A DNA stretch of 64,000 nucleotides from Brevundimonas variabilis (GCF_014199945.1 NZ_JACHOR010000006.1:124001-188000); one strand, 5' to 3'; numbered from the stretch's first letter, positions 52,843 to 62,496 are shown. Numbers and translations are program-made. Notes: generated by a model not told the origin, from the letters alone.

Positions 52843-55077
52843 CTAAGCAGCTGAGCGCTTCCAGCTGGGAGCGTAGTCGGGGTCCTGACCAGCGGCCCCG
52901 ATGGTCTCACCGGCATAGAGGCGGTCGATGTCTTCTGCACTGACAGGTCGGCTGGCGAGGTAGCCCTGAAACTCGCGGCAACCCGCCGCCGCAAGCCGAA
53001 GCCACTGTTCGGGCGTCTCCACGCCCTCCGCGATCACCCGCATGTTCAGGGATCGGCCCAGCTGGACGATCGATGAAACGAGGGCGTCGGCGGACTTCGA
53101 ACGTCCCATGTCGATCACGAATGACCGATCAATCTTGATTTTGCCGATCGGGAAGCGACTCAGGTAGGAAAGGCTGGAATAGCCGGTGCCGAAATCGTCT
53201 ATCGCGATCGAGAAGCCTGCGTCGCGCAAGGCGTCCAGCCGAGATGACGCCCCCTGCCCCCGTTCCACGAGCACGCCTTCCGTCAGCTCGAGCTCGATCC
53301 CCGACGGACGCACGCCGGCCTCGGTCGCCAGCAACAGCACCCGGTCCGTAAAGCCGGGATCACGCAGCTGTAGCGCCGATACATTCACTGCCACCTTGAG
53401 GTCCGGCCAGCGCCGACTGTCTTCAAAGGCGCGTTTCAGCGTGAAAGCGCCCAGAGCCTCGATCATCCCGCTCTCCTCAGCCAGAGGCACGAAGATCGCA
53501 GGCGAGATCTTGCCGAACTCCTCGGAGGTCCAGCGCACGAGAGCCTCCACACCGATCAGGTTTCGATCCTGATCGACCTGAGGCTGATAGACCATGGTCA
53601 GCGCACCCGCCTGAAGGTCACGCCGCAGAGCATCCTGCAGGCCCCGCCGCCGGCGAAGCAGTTCATCCATGGCCGAATCGTACACTGCATACTTTGCGCG
53701 TCCGTCCCGCTTGGCCGAGAAGAGCGCCAGGTCGGCCTTGCGCAAGACTTCGGTGGCTGTCGCGTCAGCAGTGTCCATGACGCCAACGCCGATACTGGCG
53801 GTCAAGGTGAACCGACCCACGGTGAGCGCGAAGCGCTTGGCCAAAACCCGGCAGATACTGTCTGCCAGGGCTTCGGCCTCTTCGTCGGCCGTAACGGGCT
53901 GAAGCACCGCGAATTCATCGCCATCCAGCCGAAAGCAATGCGCCCGCCCGCCCGCAATCTTGGTGAGACGCCGCGCCGCGACACGCAGGAGTTCATCCCC
54001 CACAGCATGCCCAGCCAAATCGTTGATTTCCTTGAAGTTATCTAGGTCGATACAGTGGAGGGCGTATCGAGGCCCACCGGTCAGCAAGGCTGTGGCGGCC
54101 TGGGCCAGCGCCTGATCCATCGCATGACGGTTTCCAAGTCCCGTCAACGCATCATGATGGGCCATGTGAAGGGCACGCTGTTCACTGGCGACCACAGCCT
54201 GTGCGCCGGCGCGCGCCTTTCGATAGGCCAGAAGCGCCAGAGCCAGCATCCCCGCCAGCAGCGCCAAGGTTAGAGGCATGAACGTTCGCAGCAATGCATC
54301 GCCCGGTTGCTGTGGCGACCAGTCGAGCGTGGAAACAATCTCGTTAGACGGTCCCACTATGCCGGCGTGAGCCTGTCCTGGTTCGCCACGCGCGTCGCCT
54401 TCATGCAGATGAGCATCCTCCAGCATGTATCGACGGCTGAAAGAGTCCACAAAGGCGGCGTCCATCAGGCGTCCGGTGATGACGATAGGTGCGCGCCTTC
54501 CCTGGACGATCGCGCTTCCGAAATCCGGCTGGACCAATGTCGCCGACAGAATGGTCAGGTCCGCTCCCACCATGTCGGTCGTACTGGCCACGATCGCTGA
54601 TTGAGGTTCCACCAGTGTCTCTGCCGCCACCTCCCGCCTGAGTGCCTCCGCGTCCCGGACCTGTCGTACGATCTGTGCGACGGAATCGGATAGACCGGCA
54701 AATTCCGCCAGTTCGGCATCTCTGCCGTCGATCATGCCATAAACCGGCTGGTCATCGGCGTTCAGCACCCAGGAGAACTGGAAGCCGCTGGTCACATGCA
54801 GGTAGATCCCGATGTTGTCGCGTGCCCAGGACTTGTCCAGCCGATTGTCGAGATTGACGACAGCGTCGTCCCAGACGACCTGCGGCACAACCTGTCGCCC
54901 GACTTCGTCTATCCGGGATGCCAGACCGTTCTGAACGACCTCCTGCTCACGCTTCAGCGAAACCGCGTCGAAGTTCGCCGCCATGCGGTCCAGTGTGAAA
55001 CCCAGCAAGGCGATCGCCAGACCGCCGCCGGCAGCGACTGCCCAGAACTGATTTCGCAATCTGGCGCTTTGCGGCAA
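52843..55077 (-). CDS. CHASE4-GGDEF-EAL cyclic-di-GMP protein
   Basis: The 744-residue protein has a first membrane helix at about 12-32, a CHASE4-like periplasmic sensor (VVPQVVWDDAVVNLDNRLD; GIYLHVTSGFQFSWVLN) and a second helix near 260-285. A GGDEF domain (300-460) and an EAL domain (480-720) follow. The GGDEF signature is altered to RLDGDEF near 379. The EAL signature EALVRW (about 511) and DDFGTGYSSL (about 626) look intact. It is therefore probably a sensed c-di-GMP phosphodiesterase with weak or GTP-binding GGDEF. Transcribed alone. Confidence 0.93.
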   Translation of the reverse strand: MPQSARLRNQFWAVAAGGGLAIALLGFTLDRMAANFDAVSLKREQEVVQNGLASRIDEVGRQVVPQVVWDDAVVNLDNRLDKSWARDNIGIYLHVTSGFQFSWVLNADDQPVYGMIDGRDAELAEFAGLSDSVAQIVRQVRDAEALRREVAAETLVEPQSAIVASTTDMVGADLTILSATLVQPDFGSAIVQGRRAPIVITGRLMDAAFVDSFSRRYMLEDAHLHEGDARGEPGQAHAGIVGPSNEIVSTLDWSPQQPGDALLRTFMPLTLALLAGMLALALLAYRKARAGAQAVVASEQRALHMAHHDALTGLGNRHAMDQALAQAATALLTGGPRYALHCIDLDNFKEINDLAGHAVGDELLRVAARRLTKIAGGRAHCFRLDGDEFAVLQPVTADEEAEALADSICRVLAKRFALTVGRFTLTASIGVGVMDTADATATEVLRKADLALFSAKRDGRAKYAVYDSAMDELLRRRRGLQDALRRDLQAGALTMVYQPQVDQDRNLIGVEALVRWTSEEFGKISPAIFVPLAEESGMIEALGAFTLKRAFEDSRRWPDLKVAVNVSALQLRDPGFTDRVLLLATEAGVRPSGIELELTEGVLVERGQGASSRLDALRDAGFSIAIDDFGTGYSSLSYLSRFPIGKIKIDRSFVIDMGRSKSADALVSSIVQLGRSLNMRVIAEGVETPEQWLRLAAAGCREFQGYLASRPVSAEDIDRLYAGETIGAAGQDPDYAPSWKRSAA

Positions 55078-55691
55078 AACCCATCCCCAACTGAGGGCTC
55101 AAAGCATAAGCCCAAGGTGCTAACGCGGCCGCATCAGGTATGGTGAACGCCGTTCACGGAACACAGTCGATCAGACCGATCTTTGCCATCGTCGTTTCAG
55201 GGACAGAATAGTCGGGTCTACCCGTTGCCCCGCCGCCCTGTGAACAACAAGCAGTAGAAAGAAGAACACGGTACAGGCGTGGTGAACGCTGTCAGGAAGT
55301 CAGTCGGGCAGCGGTCCTACCGAGCCTCCACGCGCCGCCCGTGCCTGCCCTGCCGACCGGCGATCTCGATGCGGCTATGTCGCTTCTGGCGACCCCTGTC
55401 GCATCTGGTTGGATCGATCCAAGATTGACACCCGGGCCTGCTGTTCTTGATGGCCTACGAACGAGCTGTGTTCACGAGCCAGTTCGTCTCCCATGACCGG
55501 TCGACCAACGGCCGGTGACCATGATCACGACCGCCGGAAACTGGAAGCGCCCGAACGACGGCATCCAGGCAAAGCATGAGACCCGAAAGAGGCTCGTGCC
55601 GCCACCCAGAGACATTTTTGCGTTTGCCTTGCAGAATCCAGTCAGGGCTATCTGGGATCCTGACCTTTCGTTTGTGCAGCCTGGCGATACG
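55078..55691. other. Long intergenic region before the GH28 gene
   Basis: About 610 bases. No gene is convincing: a plus-strand frame from 55515 extends the GH28 protein by 59 residues without homology. The area before 55500 is low in coding signal. It should contain promoters for both divergent genes; an interrupted palindrome ACCGG...CCGGT around 55498-55519 could be an operator. Confidence 0.4.
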
Positions 55692-57119
55692 ATGACCTCC
55701 GCGCAAATTTTCTGTGTGCACGATTTCGGGGCCGTCGGAGATGGCTTGGCCCTGGATACAGCCGCTATCAATGCCGCGATCGAGGCGGCTGCGGACGCCG
55801 GCGGGGGACACGTCGTCCTTCCGGCTGGGCGCTATCTCAGCTTCTCGATAAGGCTCAGAAGCCGGATTACTCTGGAATTCGGGGCGGGAGCCGTCCTGGA
55901 AGCAGCCGACCCGGCAAGGCACGACGGGCAATACGACGCGCCCGAGGCAAACGTTCACGACGCCTACCAGGACTTTGGCCACAGCCACTGGCACAACAGC
56001 CTTATCTGGGGCGAAGGCGTACACGACGTCGCCCTGATCGGTCCGGGCATGATTCATGGAATAGGGCTTACGCGCGAGGGTCCCGGAGCCCCCTGGTCGC
56101 GCGATCACATTGGAGATCGGCCACTGAGCATGGGCCCTGTCGAGGCGCTGTCGATGGCGGCGCTGGCGGCCGAACAGGCGGCCATGGTCGGTCAGGGCAA
56201 CAAGGCCGTTGCCCTGAAGCATGCACGCAACGTCATCATCCGCGATCTTGCCGTGCTGAAAGGAGGCCATTTCGCTTTCCTCCTCACCGGTGTCGATGGG
56301 CTGACCATGGACAACCTGCGGATAGACACGGACCGTGATGGCATTGACCTGGATTGCGTGCGGGACGCGCGCCTCTCGAATCTCCGGGTGAATACGCCGA
56401 ATGACGACGCGATCGTCCTCAAGACGTCCTATGCGTTGGGCGAAAGACGATCGACAGAGCGGATCCAGATCACAGGCTGCCGCGTATCCGGGTACGATAT
56501 GGGGACCATGCTGGATGAAACATTCGGTCGATCCCAGGAACTGTCACCCGACCTCGACCGCGTCACCGGCAGGATCAAGCTGGGCACAGAATCGAACGGA
56601 GACTTCCGTGACATCGAGATCGCTGACTGCCAGTTCGACCGATCGCGTGGTCTGGCGATTGAGACGGTCGATGGCGGGACGATCGAGGACATCATCGTGC
56701 GTGACATCGTCATGCGCGATGTCACCACGGCACCAATCTTCCTGCGCCTCGGCGACCGTCGTCGAGGTCCGGAAGGCACGACCGCTGGTGCCATGCGCCG
56801 TGTATCCATCCAGAATCTGGTCGCGACCGGCATTGACCCCCGTTATGCGGCGACCGTGTCCGGTCTGCCGGGCCATCCAATCGAGAATGTGCAGTTGCGC
56901 GATATTCACCTGACCTATCGCGGCGGAGGAACCTCGGAGGACGCGCTGCGCGCTGTCCCGGAGCTGCCGCACGCCTATCCCGAGCCCAGCATGTTTGGTG
57001 TCAGTGTGGCCCATGGCCTGTTCGCCCGCCACGTCCGGGGACTGGAGCTGGAACGCGTCGATTTCGCGACGGAGACTTCCGACGCGCGCCCCGCCATCGT
57101 GCTCGACGACGTGAGCTAA
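55692..57119 (+). CDS. Glycoside hydrolase family 28 (polygalacturonase-like)
   Basis: The 475-residue product folds as a right-handed beta helix. VHDFGAVGDGLALDTAAINAA is the usual start; DTDRDGIDLD, NDDAIVLK and GRIKLGTES carry the catalytic Asp residues and the substrate-binding RIK of GH28. There is no signal peptide from the ATG at 55692, so it would act on imported oligogalacturonides or rhamnogalacturonides. No transporter or TonB receptor for pectin is adjacent, so it stands alone. Confidence 0.87.
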   Translation: MTSAQIFCVHDFGAVGDGLALDTAAINAAIEAAADAGGGHVVLPAGRYLSFSIRLRSRITLEFGAGAVLEAADPARHDGQYDAPEANVHDAYQDFGHSHWHNSLIWGEGVHDVALIGPGMIHGIGLTREGPGAPWSRDHIGDRPLSMGPVEALSMAALAAEQAAMVGQGNKAVALKHARNVIIRDLAVLKGGHFAFLLTGVDGLTMDNLRIDTDRDGIDLDCVRDARLSNLRVNTPNDDAIVLKTSYALGERRSTERIQITGCRVSGYDMGTMLDETFGRSQELSPDLDRVTGRIKLGTESNGDFRDIEIADCQFDRSRGLAIETVDGGTIEDIIVRDIVMRDVTTAPIFLRLGDRRRGPEGTTAGAMRRVSIQNLVATGIDPRYAATVSGLPGHPIENVQLRDIHLTYRGGGTSEDALRAVPELPHAYPEPSMFGVSVAHGLFARHVRGLELERVDFATETSDARPAIVLDDVS

Positions 57120-57247
57120 CTCCCGGCAGCATGGTCAGCTGGAATGGATGGCGTTGAGCGGTTGATCGCGCGACATCGGGTTCGACACGGTGGCGCTGGA
57201 CCCACCGCATCGGGACTGCCGCCCGTGGAAGCGCCGCACCCACCACC

Positions 57248-59767
57248 TCAGGACAGCGAACGACGCAGGATCGAGGCCGGTCGCCGCGATAGTGCCACCA
57301 GGCCCGCCACCCCCCCTCCGACTGCAGCAAGGGCGGTCGTGCCGCCAATCAGAGTGAACAGGCTGATCCAGTCAACACGCCACGCCGCATCAAACACCAG
57401 CGTCACGACCGGCCAAGCGGCCGCAGTGCCGAGCGCGACGCCAGCTGTACCCGCAATGGCTCCCACAAGCCCGTATTCAACGAGATAAGCGGTCAAGATC
57501 TGGCGGCGCGTGCCGCCAAGTACCTTCAGGGTCGCCGCTTCCCGCGCTCTCAGACGAGCACCCGCAGCTATGGCCCCGACGAGCACGAGAACCCCCGAGC
57601 CGCTGGCGACGGCGGCAGCCCCCCGGATAGCCAGAGCCAGGCGGTCGAAGAGCGTAGCGGCCTGTTCGAGCTGTTCGCGCACACTGATCACGTTCACCGC
57701 GCCAAAGTCCCGAGCAAGGGCCCGGGTCACGGTCTCTTCCTGCGCAGGACTGGCGCGAGCGATCGCCACATGGCGAGGATTTGCGCCTTCGACGGCAGCG
57801 CTGTTCAGGATCACGGCGAAGTTCGCGCCAAAGCCGCCCCAGTCGATCTCTCTCAGCACAGCAATCCGCGCATCGATCTCGCGGCCCAGAACCTGAAGCG
57901 TCACGGTATCGCCGACGCCGAGCCCCGCCGCGCGTGCTGCGTCCTGTTCGAAGGCGATCAGGGGTGGTCCTGCATAATCTGCAGTCCACCAGCGGCCTGC
58001 GGTCGTCCCGGACGGCACCGGTTCTCCGTCGAGCGCCGACAGGATCAGGTCCTGATCAAAGGCCCAGCGTTCGTCGCGATCGATCGTCTCGATATCCACC
58101 GGACGGCCGTGAATCCGGGTGATCCGCCCGGTGATCAGAGGAAGCCGGGTGTATCGATCTGCCGCCGGCTCGTTCATGGAGCGTGCGATCACGGCGTCAA
58201 ATTCGGCCACCCGGTCACCGGGAATTTCGGTGAACACCATCGATGGCGCCGTTCTGGGTGCAACCTCGCCGATCTGGGCGAGCAAGCTCGACTGTATGAG
58301 GATGATCGTGGTCAGAAGGGCCACACCGAGCCCGATCGCAGGCGAGGCGGTTCGCGCCGCCGATCGGGGGCCTGACAGGTTCGCCAATCCCAACCGGACC
58401 GCTCCCCGTGTCAGTCCTCGCAGGCGACCAGCGAGCGCTGCAGACGCCAGCCCGAGCCCCCAAAGCGCGAAGAAGGCGACGATTGTCCCTCCGATCATCG
58501 CGAGCGCCGCAAGACGACTTGGCGCGCTCAGAACCGCAAGCGTGGCGAGGCCGATGCCGGCGACGATGGCTCCTATGGCCTCGATTCCGATCCGCGGTCG
58601 GGTCGCGAGCTCTTGCCGGAACATCGCTGACGGTGGTGTCGTTCGCGCCTTGGCCAGCGGCCAGAGAGAAAAGGCGGCCGCCGCCAGGACTCCGAAGATG
58701 GCGGCGCGCGCCAGCGGTTGCGGATAGATGGCGAACAACGCTGGAACGGGCAGGCTGTCGGCGGCGAGCCGGCCGATGACGAGCGGAGTCGCGGCACCGA
58801 CGATGATCCCGATGAGGATACCGAGCGCGGCGAGTGCGCCGATCTGGATCAGATAAACATCACGGACAAATGCCCCTTCAGCCCCCAGGGCCTTGAGCGT
58901 CGCGATCGAACGCTTCCGTTCGTCAAGGTATGCAGATACCGCGCCGGCAACGCCAAGTCCGCCGGCCACGAGGGAGGCCAGCCCTATGAAGCCCAGGAAG
59001 TATTCGAGCTGATCGATCAGCCGTCCCGCCCCTGCAGCCGCCTCGGACCGGTCTCGGGCTTCGAAGCTCGCATCGGGAAAACGCTGACGAACCGCCGCGA
59101 TCACCGCCTTGGGCTCTGAATCAAGGGGAAGGACCAGCCGGACGCTTTCGCCGAAAAGACCGCCCTCGCCTAGCAGACTGGCCCGCTCAACCGTTGATGC
59201 TCGCAACAACACGCGTGGCCCCAGCGCGAAGCCTCGACCCAGTCTGTCGGGTTCGGAGACCAGCACCGCACGCGCGACCACGGGCATTCGGTTGATCACG
59301 AACTGATCCCCGAGACGAAGCCCCAGCCGGTCCAGAAGAGCCTGTTCCACGGCAGCGCCGGGCACACCCGCCTGAGGCATCAGCGCCAGGGCGAGGCTGG
59401 GCGCGCCAGCGACCACAACGTCGCCGACCAGCGGATACTCATCTCCGACACCGCGCACATCGACGAGCCGACGCAGGCCGGCCGATGTCTCGGCCATGGC
59501 GTTGGCTCTAACGGAATAGGCGGTGGGTCCGAACGCCGAAAACACATCCCGCTCGTCTGCGGTAAACCGCCGTTGCTCGACGGTGAAGATAACGTCGCCG
59601 CCCAGGATTTCGCGAGCCTGACTGGAAAGTCCCTGACGGAACGCCTCGGCCGTCGACCCCGCCGCCGCGATCGCAGCCACGCCAAGTGCCAGACAGGCCA
59701 GAAAGATGCGGAAGCCCGCCACGCCCGATCTCAACTCTCGCGCGGCAAAGCGCAGCGCGATCCTCAT
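57248..59767 (-). CDS. ybbP: FtsX-like ABC permease, YbbP type
   Basis: The 839-residue permease has a helix near the N-terminus, two FtsX domains with a large extracytoplasmic part between, and clusters of helices at about 265-400 and the end. ATLKALGAEGAFVRDVYLIQ and its repeat ATLKVLGGTRRQILTAYLVEY are the coupling-helix motifs. This is the YbbP/DUF214 architecture that pairs with LolD-like ATPases. It overlaps the ATPase by ATGA. Role in lipid or protein extraction from the membrane is inferred. Confidence 0.88.
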   Translation of the reverse strand: MRIALRFAARELRSGVAGFRIFLACLALGVAAIAAAGSTAEAFRQGLSSQAREILGGDVIFTVEQRRFTADERDVFSAFGPTAYSVRANAMAETSAGLRRLVDVRGVGDEYPLVGDVVVAGAPSLALALMPQAGVPGAAVEQALLDRLGLRLGDQFVINRMPVVARAVLVSEPDRLGRGFALGPRVLLRASTVERASLLGEGGLFGESVRLVLPLDSEPKAVIAAVRQRFPDASFEARDRSEAAAGAGRLIDQLEYFLGFIGLASLVAGGLGVAGAVSAYLDERKRSIATLKALGAEGAFVRDVYLIQIGALAALGILIGIIVGAATPLVIGRLAADSLPVPALFAIYPQPLARAAIFGVLAAAAFSLWPLAKARTTPPSAMFRQELATRPRIGIEAIGAIVAGIGLATLAVLSAPSRLAALAMIGGTIVAFFALWGLGLASAALAGRLRGLTRGAVRLGLANLSGPRSAARTASPAIGLGVALLTTIILIQSSLLAQIGEVAPRTAPSMVFTEIPGDRVAEFDAVIARSMNEPAADRYTRLPLITGRITRIHGRPVDIETIDRDERWAFDQDLILSALDGEPVPSGTTAGRWWTADYAGPPLIAFEQDAARAAGLGVGDTVTLQVLGREIDARIAVLREIDWGGFGANFAVILNSAAVEGANPRHVAIARASPAQEETVTRALARDFGAVNVISVREQLEQAATLFDRLALAIRGAAAVASGSGVLVLVGAIAAGARLRAREAATLKVLGGTRRQILTAYLVEYGLVGAIAGTAGVALGTAAAWPVVTLVFDAAWRVDWISLFTLIGGTTALAAVGGGVAGLVALSRRPASILRRSLS

Positions 59768-60453
59768 CCGGCTACCCCGGACGAGACTGCCGACATTCGT
59801 CCGTCCAGCATCCGAAGCGTCCGGTCCGCGCGAAGGGACAGGCGATCATCATGGGTCACCAGGACCATGGCCGCGCCTGTTTCTCGCACCAGATCGAACA
59901 TGAGGTCGGCAACCCTGACGCCGTTTTCCGCGTCCAGGTTCCCGGTGGGCTCATCGGCAAACAGAAGGTCGGGACGAACCACGAGAGCACGCGCCAAAGC
60001 CACTCTCTGTTGCTCTCCACCCGAAAGCTGGTGCGGATAATGAGTTTTTCTGGCCCCCAGCCCGACTCGTTCGAGCCATTCCTCCGCCTCAGCCATCGCG
60101 TTTGCGCGACCGGCAAGCTCCATAGGAGCCGCCACGTTTTCGCGCGCTGTCATGTTCGGCAGCAGATGAAAGTTCTGGAACACCAGACCGACGCGCCCCC
60201 GGCACAGCCGGGCACGTCCATCCTCGCTCAAGGTGCCGAGATCACGATCGAACAGGGTCACCCGGCCCGATGACGGTTTCTCCAGCCCCGCAGCGACCGC
60301 GATCAGCGACGACTTGCCCGAACCGGAAGGACCGATCACGGCAACCGTCTCGCCGGAATGAACGCTGAAATCGACACCCCGGAGGATGTGAACCACGCCT
60401 GCCTGAGAGGACAGATCAAGCGTGACCGAGTCGAGGACGAGGGGATGAGGCAT
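59764..60453 (-). CDS. ybbA: ABC ATPase, YbbA/LolD-like
   Basis: The 229-residue ATPase has Walker A GPSGSGKSS, a Q-loop in QNFHLLPN, signature LSGGEQQRVALARAL, Walker B DLLFADEPTGNLD and the H-loop THD. Sequence is of the LolD/YbbA branch that drives FtsX-like permeases. I prefer ATG 60453; a longer frame reaches 60486. With YbbP downstream and a TesA-like gene divergent, this repeats the tesA-ybbA-ybbP arrangement of other proteobacteria. Confidence 0.92.
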   Translation of the reverse strand: MPHPLVLDSVTLDLSSQAGVVHILRGVDFSVHSGETVAVIGPSGSGKSSLIAVAAGLEKPSSGRVTLFDRDLGTLSEDGRARLCRGRVGLVFQNFHLLPNMTARENVAAPMELAGRANAMAEAEEWLERVGLGARKTHYPHQLSGGEQQRVALARALVVRPDLLFADEPTGNLDAENGVRVADLMFDLVRETGAAMVLVTHDDRLSLRADRTLRMLDGRMSAVSSGVAG

Positions 60454-60521
60454 CCATGTCGCTCCAGTTGAGAAAGGGCCATTCAAAGCCCGTTCGCGAG
60501 TCCTATATACGCCAACGCCTC

Positions 60522-61223
60522 ATGACCGCATCAGACCCCTCCCTCCCACGTCGCGCCATGCTGCTTGGTGCCGCAGCGCTCGGTCTCTCGAGCTGTGACA
60601 GGCGACGTTCAGATCCGGTGCCCACCGCACCGGATCCGTCGGCGCCCGGCGCGCCCGAGGTCGACATGCGCGTCGTAACGCTGCTGGGTGACTCCATCAC
60701 CGCAGGCTTTGGCCTTCCATCGCGCGACGCCCTCCCGGTGCGGCTGGAAGAAGCGCTGTCAGATCTCGGCACGAACGTTCGCGTTCGCTCTGCAGGTGTT
60801 TCGGGCGACACTTCGGCGAGCGGTCTCGCAAGGGTAGACTTCAGTGTTCAGGACGATACCGACCTGTGTGTCGTTGCGCTGGGTGGTAACGATCTTCTTC
60901 AGGGCATCGAGCCCGCAGCGATGCGGTCTAATCTGGCGGCGCTGCTCGACAGGCTGGCGAACAGAAAGATACCGGTGCTCCTTGCCGGGATGCGTGCGCC
61001 GCCAAGCTATGGGCGATACGCTGAGGAGTTCGACGCGGTGTTCGTGGATCTGGCCCGCAGTCGTCGCCTCGACTTCTATCCCTTCCTGCTCGAGGGCGTC
61101 GCCCTGGATTCCCGTTTGAACCAGGCCGATGGCATTCATCCCAATGCCAGGGGCGTTGAAATCATCGCTCTGGGTCTTGCACCTGTTGTGATCGAGGCGC
61201 TTGGACGGTCGGCACCACCCTGA
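60522..61223 (+). CDS. TesA-like SGNH hydrolase, exported lipoprotein copy
   Basis: The 233-residue protein carries a leader PRRAMLLGAAALGLSSC with a Tat-like double Arg and a lipobox Cys, then SGNH blocks LLGDSITAGFG, GDTSASGLAR, ALGGNDLLQ and DGIHPNARG. It hydrolyses acyl esters or thioesters in the periplasm or on a membrane. It is close to the cytosolic copy at 34494. It diverges from ybbA-ybbP with 68 bases between the starts, as in E. coli tesA. Confidence 0.9.
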   Translation: MTASDPSLPRRAMLLGAAALGLSSCDRRRSDPVPTAPDPSAPGAPEVDMRVVTLLGDSITAGFGLPSRDALPVRLEEALSDLGTNVRVRSAGVSGDTSASGLARVDFSVQDDTDLCVVALGGNDLLQGIEPAAMRSNLAALLDRLANRKIPVLLAGMRAPPSYGRYAEEFDAVFVDLARSRRLDFYPFLLEGVALDSRLNQADGIHPNARGVEIIALGLAPVVIEALGRSAPP

Positions 61224-61224
61224 G

Positions 61225-61380
61225 CATGCCTTCACATTGCTGCGGAGAGGGACCGAGGCAAGTCCCCTCCCCCGGTCGCGTCTGGGCCGCACCAGCGTAA
61301 TCGGGCAGACGTGCGGGTCTGCTGTTCAGATGGCGCTGGACGTTGAAAGGGTTGTAGAGCGTTCCGTAGGCCGGTCGATT
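61225..61380 (-). pseudogene. Tiny IS6-family transposase scrap
   Basis: The minus frame reads YGTLYNPFNVQRHLNSRPAR, the conserved C-terminus of IS6-family transposases (compare NIFNIQRHLISRPTLR at 16244). About 30-45 codons remain; the rest is gone. It lies between the TesA-like gene and the thioredoxin-like gene, showing an old insertion there. Confidence 0.75.
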
Positions 61381-61411
61381 GCTGACCGCATCGTCCTTGG
61401 GAGTTTGCCGG

Positions 61412-61912
61412 GTGAAACGCGCTTTCCTGATCGTCTCAGTGTCACTGGCTTTAGCAGCGTGCGCCGCAGTGCCCGAACAGACGGTGGCACCCAAACCTGA
61501 GGCCCGCGCCTATCACATGAGTGACAATGCGTCGGCCGACGTTGACGCAGCGCTGGCCCGCGCCAGACAGTCGGGCAAACGCGTTCTACTCGTGATGGGA
61601 GCCAACTGGTGCCACGACAGCCGGGTCCTCGCCGGCTGGCTAGCAACCGATCGTTTCGCGGAGCTGGTCGAACGGAAATACGAAATGGTCTTCGTCGACA
61701 TCGGGATGCCGAGGAATGGTGACAGACCCAACCTGGAGATCGCGCGTCGCTTCGGCGTTCCAGAGTTGCCGGGCTCGCCGAATGTTCTTGTGCTCACCAG
61801 CGAAGGCGTTCTGGTCAACCCGACGACCGCAACGACCTGGCGAAACGCCGAGACCCGGACGGGCGAAGCGATCTACGCCGAGTTGGCGACCTTGGCTGAT
61901 CTGCCGGTCTGA
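61412..61912 (+). CDS. Thioredoxin-like lipoprotein with a CxxS active site
   Basis: The 166-residue product starts at GTG 61412 (GGGAG 8 bases upstream), has a lipobox ALAAC, and a thioredoxin-like fold with WCHDSR. The resolving Cys of CxxC is replaced by Ser, so it should form mixed disulfides rather than reduce disulfides. Similar DUF899/TlpA-like lipoproteins exist. It acts in the periplasm at a membrane. Substrate unknown. Confidence 0.8.
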   Translation: MKRAFLIVSVSLALAACAAVPEQTVAPKPEARAYHMSDNASADVDAALARARQSGKRVLLVMGANWCHDSRVLAGWLATDRFAELVERKYEMVFVDIGMPRNGDRPNLEIARRFGVPELPGSPNVLVLTSEGVLVNPTTATTWRNAETRTGEAIYAELATLADLPV

Positions 61913-62030
61913 TCCAACATAACCGAACGACCAGACTGCGGCGGTTGACGTCATTGCGTCAGAGCCTGCCCCCTCACACTTTGGCTCAGCCTCTGCGAAC
62001 CCCTCCCTGCTGATACTCACTCAGGACGGC

Positions 62031-62441
62031 TCACTCGGGGCGTTGTTCTGCATCGATCAGCCGCTCGCGGACCTCGACGGGTGCCGTCTCCGCCCATGAG
62101 AGGAGCTTGTCCAGCACTGGACACAGGGACTGACCCCACTCCGTGAGTCGATACTCGACCTTGGGCGGGACCTGCGGATAGACAGTCCGGGCCACAACCC
62201 CGTCCAGTTCCAACTGCCGCAGTTGCTGGATCAACATCTTCTGAGAGACCTCCGGGATCGCGCGCTCCAGCTCGGAAAAGCGGCGTACGTTCGAGCCGAA
62301 CAACTGGAACAGAATGACCAGCTTCCAGCGTCCTTCCAGGATTCGAATGACATTCTGCGCGCTCGAGGCCGCAGTCTGAGCCGTATAGTCCACCCGCTCA
62401 CCGTCAGGTGAGTACCTTACTTTTTTGTCTGTACTTGCCAT
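62031..62441 (-). CDS. HxlR family transcriptional regulator
   Basis: The 136-residue winged-helix protein has the HxlR core: ILEGRWKLVILFQLFGSNVR, FSELERAIPEVSQKMLIQQL and PPKVEYRLTEWGQSL. HxlR proteins sense oxidants, aldehydes or quinones, sometimes through a Cys (Cys110 here, in LCPVLDK, is the only one). It diverges from the NTF2-like and SDR genes; 55 bases separate the starts, so it likely represses them. Confidence 0.92.
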   Translation of the reverse strand: MASTDKKVRYSPDGERVDYTAQTAASSAQNVIRILEGRWKLVILFQLFGSNVRRFSELERAIPEVSQKMLIQQLRQLELDGVVARTVYPQVPPKVEYRLTEWGQSLCPVLDKLLSWAETAPVEVRERLIDAEQRPE

Positions 62442-62496
62442 TGAGGTAGCTTATTTCCAGTTTGGTGTCGAAACAACTCCCCAACTGGAGACCGAG

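Noticed and set aside
55515..55691. Opening MTMITTAG resembles the lacZ alpha start, hinting at vector sequence
   Set aside because: Only a few codons agree, the following bases differ from any vector polylinker, and the frame continues into a normal GH28 gene.
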